Source: UBA1557 sp041675185
Lineage (GTDB): Bacteria > Patescibacteriota > Patescibacteriia > Magasanikbacterales > UBA922
Length of the DNA stretch: 64,000 bases
Direction: 5' to 3'
NCBI GenBank assembly: GCA_041675185.1
Contig: JBAYUH010000002.1
Location: 1 to 64,000, forward strand
Shown here: positions 34,500 to 43,528 of the stretch, piece by piece
Numbering within the stretch: the first letter of the stretch is position 1
Layout of the letters: every line of letters begins with the position of its first letter
Made by a program: the position numbers and the translations under genes
Notes under the pieces: generated by a model
Databases searched by the model: none
What the model saw: the letters and a program-made list of their open reading frames with translations, nothing else
Told to the model about the DNA's origin: nothing

Positions 34500-37400
34500 T
34501 TATTCTGTATCTCTTTCTCTTCCTACCATATTATTATTTATATCAGCAAATTTGTATTCTTTTTCTTTTTTGTTTGTTTCTTGCACTTCTATATATTCAT
34601 CATTGTCATTTTTCTTTAATAACTCTACATCCAAACACAAACCTTTCATTTCACGTACCAAAACATTGAATGATTCTGGCAAGTTTACTTTGGTAATAGG
34701 TTCACCTTTGATAATAGCTTCATAAGCTTTTGATCTACCAGGGACATCATCAGATTTGATAGTCAAAATTTCTTGCAAACTATAAGCAGCGCCATAAGCT
34801 TGCAAAGCCCAAACTTCCATTTCTCCAAAACGTTGTCCACCGAATTGTGCTTTACCTCCCAATGGTTGTTGGGTGATGAGACTATAAGGACCAATAGAAC
34901 GTTGGTGAATTTTATCTTCGACCATGTGGTTCAATTTGAGCATGTAGTTGTAACCAACAGTAGTCTTATTATCATAAGGTTCACCAGTACGACCATCGTA
35001 AAGTTGTAATTGTCCATCTAGTGGGAAACCAGCTTCAGTAAGTTCATCTTCAATTTGTTTTTCTGTAATACCATTCAACACTGGAGTAGCAACTTTGTGA
35101 CCAAGAGCATTGGCAGCAAGACCAAGATGAGTTTCTAACAATTGTCCTAAATTCATACGAGAAACCACACCAAGTGGAGACAAAATAATATCTACAGGAG
35201 TACCATCTTCCAAGAAAGGCATATCACCTGCTGGCACCACACGAGAGATAACACCTTTGTTACCATGACGACCAGCCATTTTATCACCGACTTGAATTTT
35301 TCTCATATCAGCAACAGTGATTTGTACTTGTTTGATAACACCAGGTTGTAGTTTGTCACCTTGTTCTGTAGAAAATATTTTGACATCAATTACTTTTCCT
35401 TGTTCACCATGTTCTAGATAAAGTGAAGAATCACGAACATCACGAGCTTTTTCACCAAAGATAGCACGAAGCAATCTTTCTTCTGGGGTAAGTTCTGTTT
35501 CACCTTTTGGAGTAATTTTGCCAACAAGAATATCACCTGAACGAACTTCAGCGCCAATACGTACGATACCTTCAGAATCTAAATGGCGTAACTTCTCTTC
35601 ACTAACATTTGGAATATCTGAGGTAATTACTTCTTCACCAAGTTTTGTCTCACGAACATTGATAGTATAATCTTCAATATGAATAGAAGTATAACGATCA
35701 TCACGAACCAATCTTTCAGAAACAATAATAGCATCTTCATAGTTGAAACCTTCCCAAACCATATAAGCTACCAACACATTTTGTCCCAAAGAAAGTTCAG
35801 CATCTTTGATAGCTGGACCATCAGACATTGGATCACCTTTTTTCAATTTTTGACCAAGGCTAACTGTTGGACGTTGATTAATACTACTTGAAGCATTTGA
35901 TCTAATATATTTTGACAAACTGTAAGTAGTCACTTTTCCTTTGGTATCAGTAAATTCAATTTTACCACCATCTACAAAAGTCACTTCACCATTGGCTGGA
36001 GCAGTAAAAACATAACCACTATTTAGAGCAGCAATACGTTCAACACCTGTACCAACCAAAGGAGGCTCTGGCTTGATACAAGGTACAGCTTGACGTTGCA
36101 TGTTGGTACCCATAAGAGCACGAGTAGCATCATCATGTTCCAAAAATGGAATAAGACTAGTAGCTACTGACAAAATTTGATTTGAAGCTACATCAATATA
36201 AGCAACTTTGTCTGAATCAATAAGTTGAGGTTCACCATTTACACGAGAAGAAATTCTATCTTCAAGGAAATATCCATCTTTATCCATTGGAGTAGTGGCA
36301 CTAGAAGTAATTGTTCTTTCTTCTTGAAAAGAATTGAGGTAGACAACTTCACTAGAAACACGAGGTTTTACTTTTATTTCTGTAAGACCTTTTTCTTTTT
36401 CCAATTTCTTAGCAATAGTACTGTCAATTTTTTCACCAACTTTGACAATACCTTTCACTTCCATATTAGAAATTTCACCTTCAGTAAAACTGGCTTCATT
36501 TTTGACAACACTAATAACTTTTTTGTAAGGAGTTTCCAAGAAACCAAATTTATTTATTTTTGCAAAAGTGGACAAATGTCCGACTAGACCAATGTTTGGT
36601 CCTTCAGGAGTAGCAATCGGACAAATACGACCATAATGAGTTCTATGCACATCACGAACTTCGAAACCAGCTCGATCACGAGACAAACCACCAGGTCCAA
36701 GAGCAGAAATACGACGTTTGTGTTCAAGTTCTGCAAGAGGATTGATCTGATCCATGAATTGAGAAAGCTGTGAACTCATAAAAAATTCACGAATGACAGA
36801 AATGACAGGACGAGCATTGATCAATTTGTTTGGTACAATAGTGTCAATATCCATAGTACTCATACGATCACGAATAATACGTTCCATACGAGCAAGACCA
36901 ATACGAAAACGATTTTGGACAAGTTCACCAACACCACGAACACGACGATTTCCTAAATGATCAATATCATCAGCTTCTTCTTGGGTCACATTTAGACGAA
37001 TAATTTCACGCAAAACTTTTACCAATTTATCTTTTGACAAAACTCTTTTTTCTTTGTCATCATAATCTTCTTTGGTAAGACCCAAATTGAATTTTATATC
37101 AAATTTGTAAACACCAACTTTGCCAAGATCATAGCGATCAAAGTTGAAAAACATAGCGTGAATAAGACTCTTTGCATTGTCAGCAGTAGCCAAATCACCT
37201 GGACGAATACGTCTGTATACTTCTATCAAACCTTCATCTTCATTGGTAGCAGCATCTTTTTTCAAAGTGTTTTCAATGTAATCAATATTTGGGTGATTAT
37301 TTACATCAGTAAATAATTCTTTTATTTCTTCATCAGTAGAAAACCCAAAAGCACGCAAAAGTGAAGTTGCAGCTACTTTACGTTTTCTGTCTACTTTGAT

Positions 37401-37946
37401 CCAAAGTACGTTATTTTGATCAGTTTCAATTTCTACCCAAGCACCACGATTTGGGATAATTTTTGCTCCATAAAAACGACGACCACGACTCAATTCAGCT
37501 GTAAAAAAAGCACCAGCACTACGAATAAGTTGAGTAACCACTACTCTTTCAATACCATTGACAATAAAAGTGCCTCTATCAGTCATGAGTGGCATGTCAC
37601 CTAGATAAATTTCTTGTTTTTCAGTTTTATTTGTACGTTTGTTGGTTAGACGAACATTGACACGAAGTGGTGCCTCAAAAGTAATATTCTTTTTGATACA
37701 AGTCACTTGGTCAAATTTTGGTTCATCAATATAATAATCTTCAAAATAAATTTCCAAATCACGACCAGTGAAGTCAGTAATTGGTGATAATTCATCAAAA
37801 AGTTCTCTTAAACCTTCTTCAAAAAACCAATTGTAAGAAGATTTTTGGATTTCTATCAAATCCGGTGCTTCGACCGCATCGCGAAGGGATGTAAAGAACT
37901 TGCGTTCCAAGGTCTTAAGCGGTTGACGTTTGTATAATGGAGCCAT
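34500..37946 (-). CDS. rpoB: RNA polymerase beta subunit
   Basis: 1148 residues. Rif-pocket region (SQLSQFMDQINPLAELEHKRRISALGPGGLSRDRA, in order), EGPNIGLVGHLS, GHKVATPVLNG and the C-terminal clamp GGKAQFGGQRFGEMEVWAL. At the classical rifampicin positions the residues are of the sensitive type (QFMDQ, HKRRISALG). Not part of a rpl operon here; it has a separate promoter about 400 nt upstream and a long leader. Confidence 0.98.
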   Translation of the reverse strand: MAPLYKRQPLKTLERKFFTSLRDAVEAPDLIEIQKSSYNWFFEEGLRELFDELSPITDFTGRDLEIYFEDYYIDEPKFDQVTCIKKNITFEAPLRVNVRLTNKRTNKTEKQEIYLGDMPLMTDRGTFIVNGIERVVVTQLIRSAGAFFTAELSRGRRFYGAKIIPNRGAWVEIETDQNNVLWIKVDRKRKVAATSLLRAFGFSTDEEIKELFTDVNNHPNIDYIENTLKKDAATNEDEGLIEVYRRIRPGDLATADNAKSLIHAMFFNFDRYDLGKVGVYKFDIKFNLGLTKEDYDDKEKRVLSKDKLVKVLREIIRLNVTQEEADDIDHLGNRRVRGVGELVQNRFRIGLARMERIIRDRMSTMDIDTIVPNKLINARPVISVIREFFMSSQLSQFMDQINPLAELEHKRRISALGPGGLSRDRAGFEVRDVHRTHYGRICPIATPEGPNIGLVGHLSTFAKINKFGFLETPYKKVISVVKNEASFTEGEISNMEVKGIVKVGEKIDSTIAKKLEKEKGLTEIKVKPRVSSEVVYLNSFQEERTITSSATTPMDKDGYFLEDRISSRVNGEPQLIDSDKVAYIDVASNQILSVATSLIPFLEHDDATRALMGTNMQRQAVPCIKPEPPLVGTGVERIAALNSGYVFTAPANGEVTFVDGGKIEFTDTKGKVTTYSLSKYIRSNASSSINQRPTVSLGQKLKKGDPMSDGPAIKDAELSLGQNVLVAYMVWEGFNYEDAIIVSERLVRDDRYTSIHIEDYTINVRETKLGEEVITSDIPNVSEEKLRHLDSEGIVRIGAEVRSGDILVGKITPKGETELTPEERLLRAIFGEKARDVRDSSLYLEHGEQGKVIDVKIFSTEQGDKLQPGVIKQVQITVADMRKIQVGDKMAGRHGNKGVISRVVPAGDMPFLEDGTPVDIILSPLGVVSRMNLGQLLETHLGLAANALGHKVATPVLNGITEKQIEDELTEAGFPLDGQLQLYDGRTGEPYDNKTTVGYNYMLKLNHMVEDKIHQRSIGPYSLITQQPLGGKAQFGGQRFGEMEVWALQAYGAAYSLQEILTIKSDDVPGRSKAYEAIIKGEPITKVNLPESFNVLVREMKGLCLDVELLKKNDNDEYIEVQETNKKEKEYKFADINNNMVGRERDTE

Positions 37947-38338
37947 AAATATTTTTATTTATGTAAATAACTTCAAGTTGTTAAACTACCCGCTATTTCC
38001 TACAAAAGATTAGTCACAATCTTCCAATAGTTTGTCACGTCTAGTTTATTAACTAATTTTAGTAATCAAATTTTGATTATTTAATTAGTCAACAAAGCTA
38101 AATTATAAATAAAATTTTATTTTTTAAAATAAATAATTTTATGGCTCACTACAGCAACAAAAAAATTCCTTTATTTGAAAAAGGGATTAATTTTTTGATT
38201 ATTTGTGACAGAAAGCTTGTTGAGCCATGTTGATCCGGATAGTCCGTCCCCTGCGTGGACGCTAATATAGGGGCGATAATACCAGAATTTGGGCTAAATA
38301 TAGCAAATTTTGCGCAAATTCAACGAAGTTTTGATAAT
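37947..38338 (-). promoter_or_regulatory. rpoB leader RNA, about 390 nt, structured
   Basis: Minus strand, in order of transcription: hairpin CGTCC-cctgcgt... (GGACG 38257-38261 with CGTCC 38245-38249) that can also form a crossing helix AGGGG/CCCCT (38269-38273 with 38248-38252); then ATGGCTCA (38221-38228) pairing with TGAGCCAT (38141-38148); inside this an A/T-flanked AAAGG/CCTTT hairpin with U7 (38159-38186), attenuator-like. A 9-codon ORF starts in the pairing segment (38228 to 38199). The rest is AT-rich. Confidence 0.5.
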
Positions 38339-38344
38339 GTGTTT

Positions 38345-38373
38345 AGAATACATCAAAAATGAACTCTTGTCAA
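38345..38373 (-). promoter_or_regulatory. Sigma70 promoter of rpoBC
   Basis: Minus strand TTGACA (38368-38373), 17 bp, TATTCT (38345-38350). A weaker extended -10 (TGCTATATT) lies about 45 nt further downstream. Confidence 0.7.
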
Positions 38374-38393
38374 ACAGAGAACAGGTGGATAAG

Positions 38394-38486
38394 TATTTGT
38401 CAAGAAAAGGCTTTTTTGGCTTATACTAGCAAAAATATAAAATTAACCTCAAAAAGTACTATAAGTTAACCACAGATTTATCCACA
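38394..38486. other. Three DnaA-box-like sequences
   Basis: TTATCCACA (38478-38486, exact), TTAACCACA (38466-38474, one mismatch) and TTATCCACC on the minus strand (38394-38402, one mismatch), in the divergent rpoB/ftsK region. Could be DnaA sites; not enough to call an origin. Confidence 0.3.
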
Positions 38487-38642
38487 AAATAATACCTTAA
38501 ATAAAGCAAGAACAAGTAAATTTGTCAAGAAGTAAAAACAGGCAATAAACCTAGATAAAATACAATAAACAATCATATTGTGTGAAATTTGTTTATTAAT
38601 TATTCAAAAATAACTTCAGACTTCGACTTCATTACAAAACTG

Positions 38643-38651
38643 TGCTATAAT
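38643..38651 (+). promoter_or_regulatory. Extended -10 promoter of ftsK
   Basis: TGCTATAAT, TATAAT at 38646-38651; weak -35 TCGACT 17 bp upstream. The ATG at 38664 is only 12 nt beyond, so the mRNA is almost leaderless. Confidence 0.7.
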
Positions 38652-38663
38652 GTTTGCACAAGT

Positions 38664-41135
38664 ATGGACAAAAGAAAAAAGAAAAAACATTCTCGTCTAG
38701 ACCCTACATTATCACGCGGTATTATAGCCGTGCTTTTGACTGTGTTTGCGATTATTATTATCCTTAGTTTTTTTAATAAAGCAGGTTTTGTAGGTATTAT
38801 GCTCAACGATTATATCTTGAGTTTTCTTTTTGGTTCTATTAGATATTTTACACCAATTATAATATTGATACTTTCTTGGTTTTTGATAAGAGATATTAAA
38901 TACAATTATCGACCAACCCATTTGATTGGTTCTCTTATCTTTTTCTTATCACTATCAAGTATCATGCATCTCAATTTCACTACCTCTGATATGTGGCAAG
39001 AAGCTCTTAGTGGACATGGTGGTGGAATATTTGGGATGTTGGCTTGGCCAATGAAACAATATTTAGGTATTATTGCTAGCTATGTTATCTTAGTTGGTGT
39101 GGTAATTATTTCTGTTTTCTTAATTTTCAATACCACTCTTACATCCTTTGTTATTATCCACCAAAAAATATTTGAAGGTTTAGGTTGGATTGGTAGAAGT
39201 GTTTTATTTATTATCAAAAAATTATTTGTACCAAATCCAAACAAATCAAATGTAAAAATCAAAGGCGATTATGAAGAAGAAGAAAATTATACTGATACTG
39301 ATGATGACAATGTATTAGAAGATGATGAAGAAGAAACAGAAAAACATGGCCGTCGTTTCCTCAGTAAAAAAATTCAAATACAAGAAGAAGATCTAGCCGA
39401 AGAAAAAGATAAAAAAGAAATTCCAAAATTTAAAGAAAAGGAAGAAAAGAAAAAAGATGATGTCTGGTCAAAACGTGTCATTATCAAAAATCTACCACCC
39501 CTAGAATTATTAACAACCAAAAAAGGCAAGCCAACAAGTGGCGATATCAAATCCAATGCTGAAATAATTCGTAGCACTCTCAATGAATTCAATGTTGGTG
39601 TAGCCATGGGAGAAGTACGTGTCGGACCAACAGTCACTCAATATTCTCTAAAACCTGACAAAGGAGTCAAGCTTACCAAAATTACTACCCTATCCAATGA
39701 CTTGGCTTTGGCTCTAGCTGCTCACCCAATTCGTATTGAAGCACCCATACCAGGACAATCTCTAGTAGGTATTGAAGTGCCAAACCAAAAAACTGCCATT
39801 GTCTCTCTGCGAGAATTATTAGAATCAAAAGAATTCACCACACGTAATCACAACCTAATGATTGCTCTTGGCAAAGATGTTGGTGGCAAAGTTTGGTTTG
39901 CGGATTTACCAAAAATGCCTCATTTATTGATTGCTGGTGCTACTGGCAGTGGAAAGACTGTTTGTATGAATACTATTATCATGAGTTTGCTTTATCAAAA
40001 CACTGCAGAAACTCTACGTATGATAATGGTCGATCCAAAAAGAGTAGAGCTCACACTTTACAACGGCATTCCCCATCTTTTGACACCAGTCATCACCAAT
40101 ACCCAACAAACTGTCAATGCTCTCAAATGGTGTATTGGTGAAATGGATAGAAGATTTGAGATGTTATCAAAAGTTGGCAACCGTGATATTACTTCCTACA
40201 ACGAAGCTTTCAAAGCCAACAAAATGCCTCACATTGTTTTCATTATTGATGAACTTGCCGACCTGATGGCAACTGCAGCTGGTGAAGTAGAAGCTGGAAT
40301 TATCCGCCTAGCCCAAATGGCTCGTGCTGTAGGTATTCATCTAATAGTTGCAACTCAAAGACCAAGTGTGGATGTCATTACTGGTCTGATGAAAGCCAAT
40401 ATTCCAGCTCGTATTGCTTTTTCAGTAGCTTCACTTGTTGACTCCAGAACTATTCTGGATTGCAGTGGTGCTGAAAAACTTATTGGTCGTGGTGACATGC
40501 TTTTTCAAACAGCTGAATTAGGAAAACCTGTTCGTATTCAAGGTTCTTATATTTCTGAATCTGAAATGAAAAGTGTAGTCAAGTATCTCAAAGGAGATGA
40601 TGAACCAGAATATGATAACTCTATTGTTGAAAGCAAAAAAAATAATGGAGGTACTGTAAATATGTTTGGTGGAGTTTCTGATGATCAAGATCCGCTCTTC
40701 GAAGAATGTAAAGATCTAATAATAAAATATGAAAAAGCTAGTGCTTCCTTTCTCCAACGTCGCCTCAAAATTGGTTATGCCAGAGCTGCTAGAATTCTTG
40801 ATGAATTAGAAGAGGCTGGAATTATTGGCCCTTCCAATGGTGCCAAAGCTCGTGAAATCTTAGCCACAGCCGAGACAGCTGGTCGTACGATGAATGCTGG
40901 TGGCGAACACAATGTTTTTTCTGAACCAGAAAAAGATGAGTCCTCCTTCGCTGAAGCTTCGGTGGATGAAGAAGAAATAGAAACACCTGAAGAGACAGAA
41001 GATCAATATGCTAATGTAGATATGGATGAAGAGGAAGAAAGTACTGATGACGAAGAAGAATATGACGAAACAAAAACTGAAGATGAAATAGACGATGACC
41101 ATACACATGACAAACGATCAAATTTTGAGTATTAG
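38664..41135 (+). CDS. ftsK: DNA translocase FtsK
   Basis: 823 residues from ATG 38664; the longer frame from 38589 includes the promoter and is rejected. Basic start MDKRKKKKHSRL, four N-terminal membrane helices to about 160, an acidic linker, then the motor: Walker A AGATGSGKT near 423-430, Walker B IVFIIDELADLM, and ATQRPSVDVITG. The C-terminal gamma winged helix (SASFLQRRLKIGYARAARILDELE) reads KOPS-like sequences. An acidic tail of about 75 residues follows, with an inserted SSFAEASVDE peptide. Pumps DNA at the division septum. Confidence 0.96.
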   Translation: MDKRKKKKHSRLDPTLSRGIIAVLLTVFAIIIILSFFNKAGFVGIMLNDYILSFLFGSIRYFTPIIILILSWFLIRDIKYNYRPTHLIGSLIFFLSLSSIMHLNFTTSDMWQEALSGHGGGIFGMLAWPMKQYLGIIASYVILVGVVIISVFLIFNTTLTSFVIIHQKIFEGLGWIGRSVLFIIKKLFVPNPNKSNVKIKGDYEEEENYTDTDDDNVLEDDEEETEKHGRRFLSKKIQIQEEDLAEEKDKKEIPKFKEKEEKKKDDVWSKRVIIKNLPPLELLTTKKGKPTSGDIKSNAEIIRSTLNEFNVGVAMGEVRVGPTVTQYSLKPDKGVKLTKITTLSNDLALALAAHPIRIEAPIPGQSLVGIEVPNQKTAIVSLRELLESKEFTTRNHNLMIALGKDVGGKVWFADLPKMPHLLIAGATGSGKTVCMNTIIMSLLYQNTAETLRMIMVDPKRVELTLYNGIPHLLTPVITNTQQTVNALKWCIGEMDRRFEMLSKVGNRDITSYNEAFKANKMPHIVFIIDELADLMATAAGEVEAGIIRLAQMARAVGIHLIVATQRPSVDVITGLMKANIPARIAFSVASLVDSRTILDCSGAEKLIGRGDMLFQTAELGKPVRIQGSYISESEMKSVVKYLKGDDEPEYDNSIVESKKNNGGTVNMFGGVSDDQDPLFEECKDLIIKYEKASASFLQRRLKIGYARAARILDELEEAGIIGPSNGAKAREILATAETAGRTMNAGGEHNVFSEPEKDESSFAEASVDEEEIETPEETEDQYANVDMDEEEESTDDEEEYDETKTEDEIDDDHTHDKRSNFEY
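40941..40970 (+). repeat. In-frame repeat insertion encoding SSFAEASVDE
   Basis: 30 nt in the ftsK tail. Matches the inverse complement of 53031-53060 in the S1 gene at 24 of 30 positions, all differences transitions; both are read in the same frame. Confidence 0.7.
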
Positions 41136-41249
41136 AGTTTGTGAAATTTCTAATATGGCAATAATTTGTTTTCATAAATTATTTGTGATTACACGTTAAC
41201 AAAATTGTATCATTGCACCACATCACACATACGTGAACGTTATACGCCA

Positions 41250-41764
41250 TTGAGTTTTGGTGTATATTTAATCTAAGTTTTAACCAATTAATATGGAAAC
41301 AAGTAAATCAAAAATTTTCGCTCAATTTGTTGCAGGCATTTTCGGTGGCACAATTTTGGGCATCACAGGACTTCTAACTATGATGAACTATGGCGGGAAT
41401 CATGGCTGTTGGGCATTTATTGATTATCTCTTCGGTACAGCAGGATATGAATCCTGTGGATCATTTGGATCAATTGCTGGAATTATCATCGGCACAATTC
41501 TTGGTATAACAGTCATCAGCAAGGTAAAAATTTCAAATTATTCTAAGGTCGCTATTTACTTACTCTTCGGTGCATTCATTCTACCATTTATATACGGAGT
41601 CATTATGTTTTGGCCACCATTTGAGGATGGCGATCTTCTCATTGTACCACCTGCAATTCTTGGATTTATAATCGCTTCAATAATTCCGTCAGTGATTATT
41701 ACTGGGGCAATAAATTGGCGAAAATTTTTAGGAAGGAATAAATAACAACGACACCAAAACTCAA
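41250..41764. repeat. Perfect 14-bp inverted repeats flanking a single gene
   Basis: TTGAGTTTTGGTGT at 41250-41263 and its exact complement at 41751-41764 enclose the gene 41293-41745. Outside the arms similarity continues weakly (GAACGTTATACGCCA on the left, GAACCGTATATCCCA in inverse orientation on the right). Transposon- or cassette-like. Confidence 0.6.
41293..41745 (+). CDS. Membrane protein with glycine-rich helices, unknown function
   Basis: 150 residues, four predicted membrane helices. The helices carry repeated GxxxG patterns (VAGIFGGTILGITGLL; SIAGIIIGTILGIT), favouring tight packing. Two Cys in HGCWAFID and ESCGSFGS. Family not recognised. Enclosed by 14-bp inverted repeats, between ftsK and a methyltransferase gene; probably accessory. 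Confidence 0.7.
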   Translation: METSKSKIFAQFVAGIFGGTILGITGLLTMMNYGGNHGCWAFIDYLFGTAGYESCGSFGSIAGIIIGTILGITVISKVKISNYSKVAIYLLFGAFILPFIYGVIMFWPPFEDGDLLIVPPAILGFIIASIIPSVIITGAINWRKFLGRNK

Positions 41765-41851
41765 CAAAACATATAGCATGGGATATACGGTTCGCAATCT
41801 AAATAGCAAATATTTTTTCTCTATTTAATTTCAAACACTTTTTTATTTTTT

Positions 41852-42694
41852 ATGAATCCTGAAATGAAATCACAAAATCCTTCCAATAATCACAAAGGAC
41901 TCGAAATGTATTTTTCGCCAGAAATCACTGAAAAATTTGCTGAACATGAACAGAACGAAAAAAATTTCAAAGTTGCTCAAATTGTTGATACCATACTTCT
42001 TCAAGAGTCTACTGATTTGAAAACTCCAATTTATTCTGCGGAGTTAGGTGGTGGCGCCCATCCTGATAGATACGACGAGTTTTTCAACAAATTAGCAAAC
42101 GAACATGGACACATGGATTGGGTTGATGTAGCACCTCTTATGCTCGAACTGGCAAAAAAATACATTTCGAACGAAAAATATCAAAACCGAAAGGACGTTA
42201 TCACCTTCGTAAAGAGTGAAATATTAGAATATCTGCGTGGGCTTGAAAATGAAAAACTTGACCTTACTATCATGAAGTATACGATTGACCATATTGATAA
42301 TCTTGGTATGTTATTTGAGCTACTCTCTGAAAAATTGACGCAAAGCGGAAAACTTATCGCCACAATTGGAAGTACAAGTCCAGAATTAAAAAGTTATTCA
42401 ACTAATGCGCGGTATTTATATAATGGTGAGCAATTCCCTGATAATGAAACTCGTACATTAAAAGACGGTGATAATTTTACAGTCAAGTTTTTCAAAGTAT
42501 CAGGTAATCCAAATGCTGGCTATATTGAAGGTGCTGAAACACTGAAGTATTTTCATTCAGCTGAAAAAATCAAGCAACTTGCTGAGTCCTACGGTTTTGA
42601 TTTTTTTCTCGGAGATTGGAAGGATTTTGTTTCGCAAGAGAATCAAAAAGGTGAAACGATGAATCAAGATGTGTTAGTGCTAACAAAAAAATAG
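41852..42694 (+). CDS. Class I SAM-dependent methyltransferase
   Basis: 280 residues. Motif I region YSAELGGGAHPDRYDEF near 65, motif II acidic (MDWVDVAPLMLELAKKY) near 95, then DLTIMKYTIDHI, the motif IV position. A C-terminal insertion (about 185-240) may hold the substrate. Cytoplasmic; substrate unknown, small molecule more likely than DNA as no NPPY motif exists. Accessory block between ftsK and recA. Confidence 0.82.
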   Translation: MNPEMKSQNPSNNHKGLEMYFSPEITEKFAEHEQNEKNFKVAQIVDTILLQESTDLKTPIYSAELGGGAHPDRYDEFFNKLANEHGHMDWVDVAPLMLELAKKYISNEKYQNRKDVITFVKSEILEYLRGLENEKLDLTIMKYTIDHIDNLGMLFELLSEKLTQSGKLIATIGSTSPELKSYSTNARYLYNGEQFPDNETRTLKDGDNFTVKFFKVSGNPNAGYIEGAETLKYFHSAEKIKQLAESYGFDFFLGDWKDFVSQENQKGETMNQDVLVLTKK

Positions 42695-42819
42695 CATTTT
42701 ATAACAACTAAAACTCAATTATCACACACGAACGTCAATTGAAATGGGGGCTATCTATTATCTGTGATTAAGTGTAAGCTTCTAATGATCAACGCCTATT
42801 CATTAACCAAAAAAAATCT

Positions 42820-43392
42820 ATGGAACAAACAAAATCCAATGTGGGATCAATAGTCCTCACCATCATTATCACTGCTATTGTGGTAGGAGGTGGAATTTAT
42901 TACTTCCAAAAAAGTAAAGTTGTTACCCCAAATGAACAACAAACTGGACAGTCACAAACCGAGACAACTAGCAAACCTATAAAATCAGATGAACAGATAG
43001 CTCAATCAAAAATGACCGTGACTGATGAAGGTACTGAGTACACAAACTTCATCTATCATTTCTCAGTGATTTTGCCAAAAAGTTGGGGAAAAATTGTAGA
43101 GAGCAAAGATGCTATCCTAAGTGAAGTAAAAATTTATGACAACATCCGTTTAGTTTCAGAAAATGATTCTATGCAACGCTACATTCAATTTCAAATTGTA
43201 GAAACCAAAGATAAAAACGATTCATTGATTTCTGATTATCCCCAGACATTGATTACAGGTAATCCAACTTATACATTTTATTATTCTGGTAGCCAAGATC
43301 TTTCAGGATATGGTGGTATAGAGGAAAGTGTGGATTCAGCAAAAATCCAAGCTGAAATTTTACAAATCAAAGAAAGTTTTAAACTTTTTTAG
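42820..43392 (+). CDS. Membrane-anchored secreted protein, PsbP-like domain
   Basis: 190 residues. Single N-terminal membrane helix (IVLTIIITAIVVGGGIYYF), Gln/Thr-rich linker, then a beta-rich domain (FIYHFSVILPKSWGKIVESKD ... EILQIKESFKLF, in pieces) resembling the lipoprotein at 10629-11255. Faces outside. Function unknown. Followed by a terminator. Confidence 0.7.
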   Translation: MEQTKSNVGSIVLTIIITAIVVGGGIYYFQKSKVVTPNEQQTGQSQTETTSKPIKSDEQIAQSKMTVTDEGTEYTNFIYHFSVILPKSWGKIVESKDAILSEVKIYDNIRLVSENDSMQRYIQFQIVETKDKNDSLISDYPQTLITGNPTYTFYYSGSQDLSGYGGIEESVDSAKIQAEILQIKESFKLF

Positions 43393-43462
43393 TAATCAAA
43401 CCAAACAATATTGTATAAACTATTTGCCTATAAACTTATATAAGTGATGATGTTAACTTAAA

Positions 43463-43497
43463 TAAAAAAACAGACTTCTCCAAAGTCTGTTTTTATA
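43463..43497 (+). terminator. Bidirectional terminator between 42820 gene and recA
   Basis: AAAAACAGACTT - ctcc - AAGTCTGTTTTT, perfect 12 bp stem. Confidence 0.9.
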
Positions 43498-43528
43498 TTT
43501 TAATAATTTAATATTTTTATACTAAAAA

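Noticed and set aside
38589..38663. Longer N-terminus for FtsK
   Set aside because: Would start from TTG upstream of a clear TGCTATAAT promoter; ATG 38664 begins with a normal basic cytoplasmic segment.
41136..41850. True integron attC sites around the 41.3-41.7 kb gene
   Set aside because: Inverted repeats exist but the paired R/L boxes and central hairpin of attC cannot be drawn; kept only as a flanking-repeat finding.
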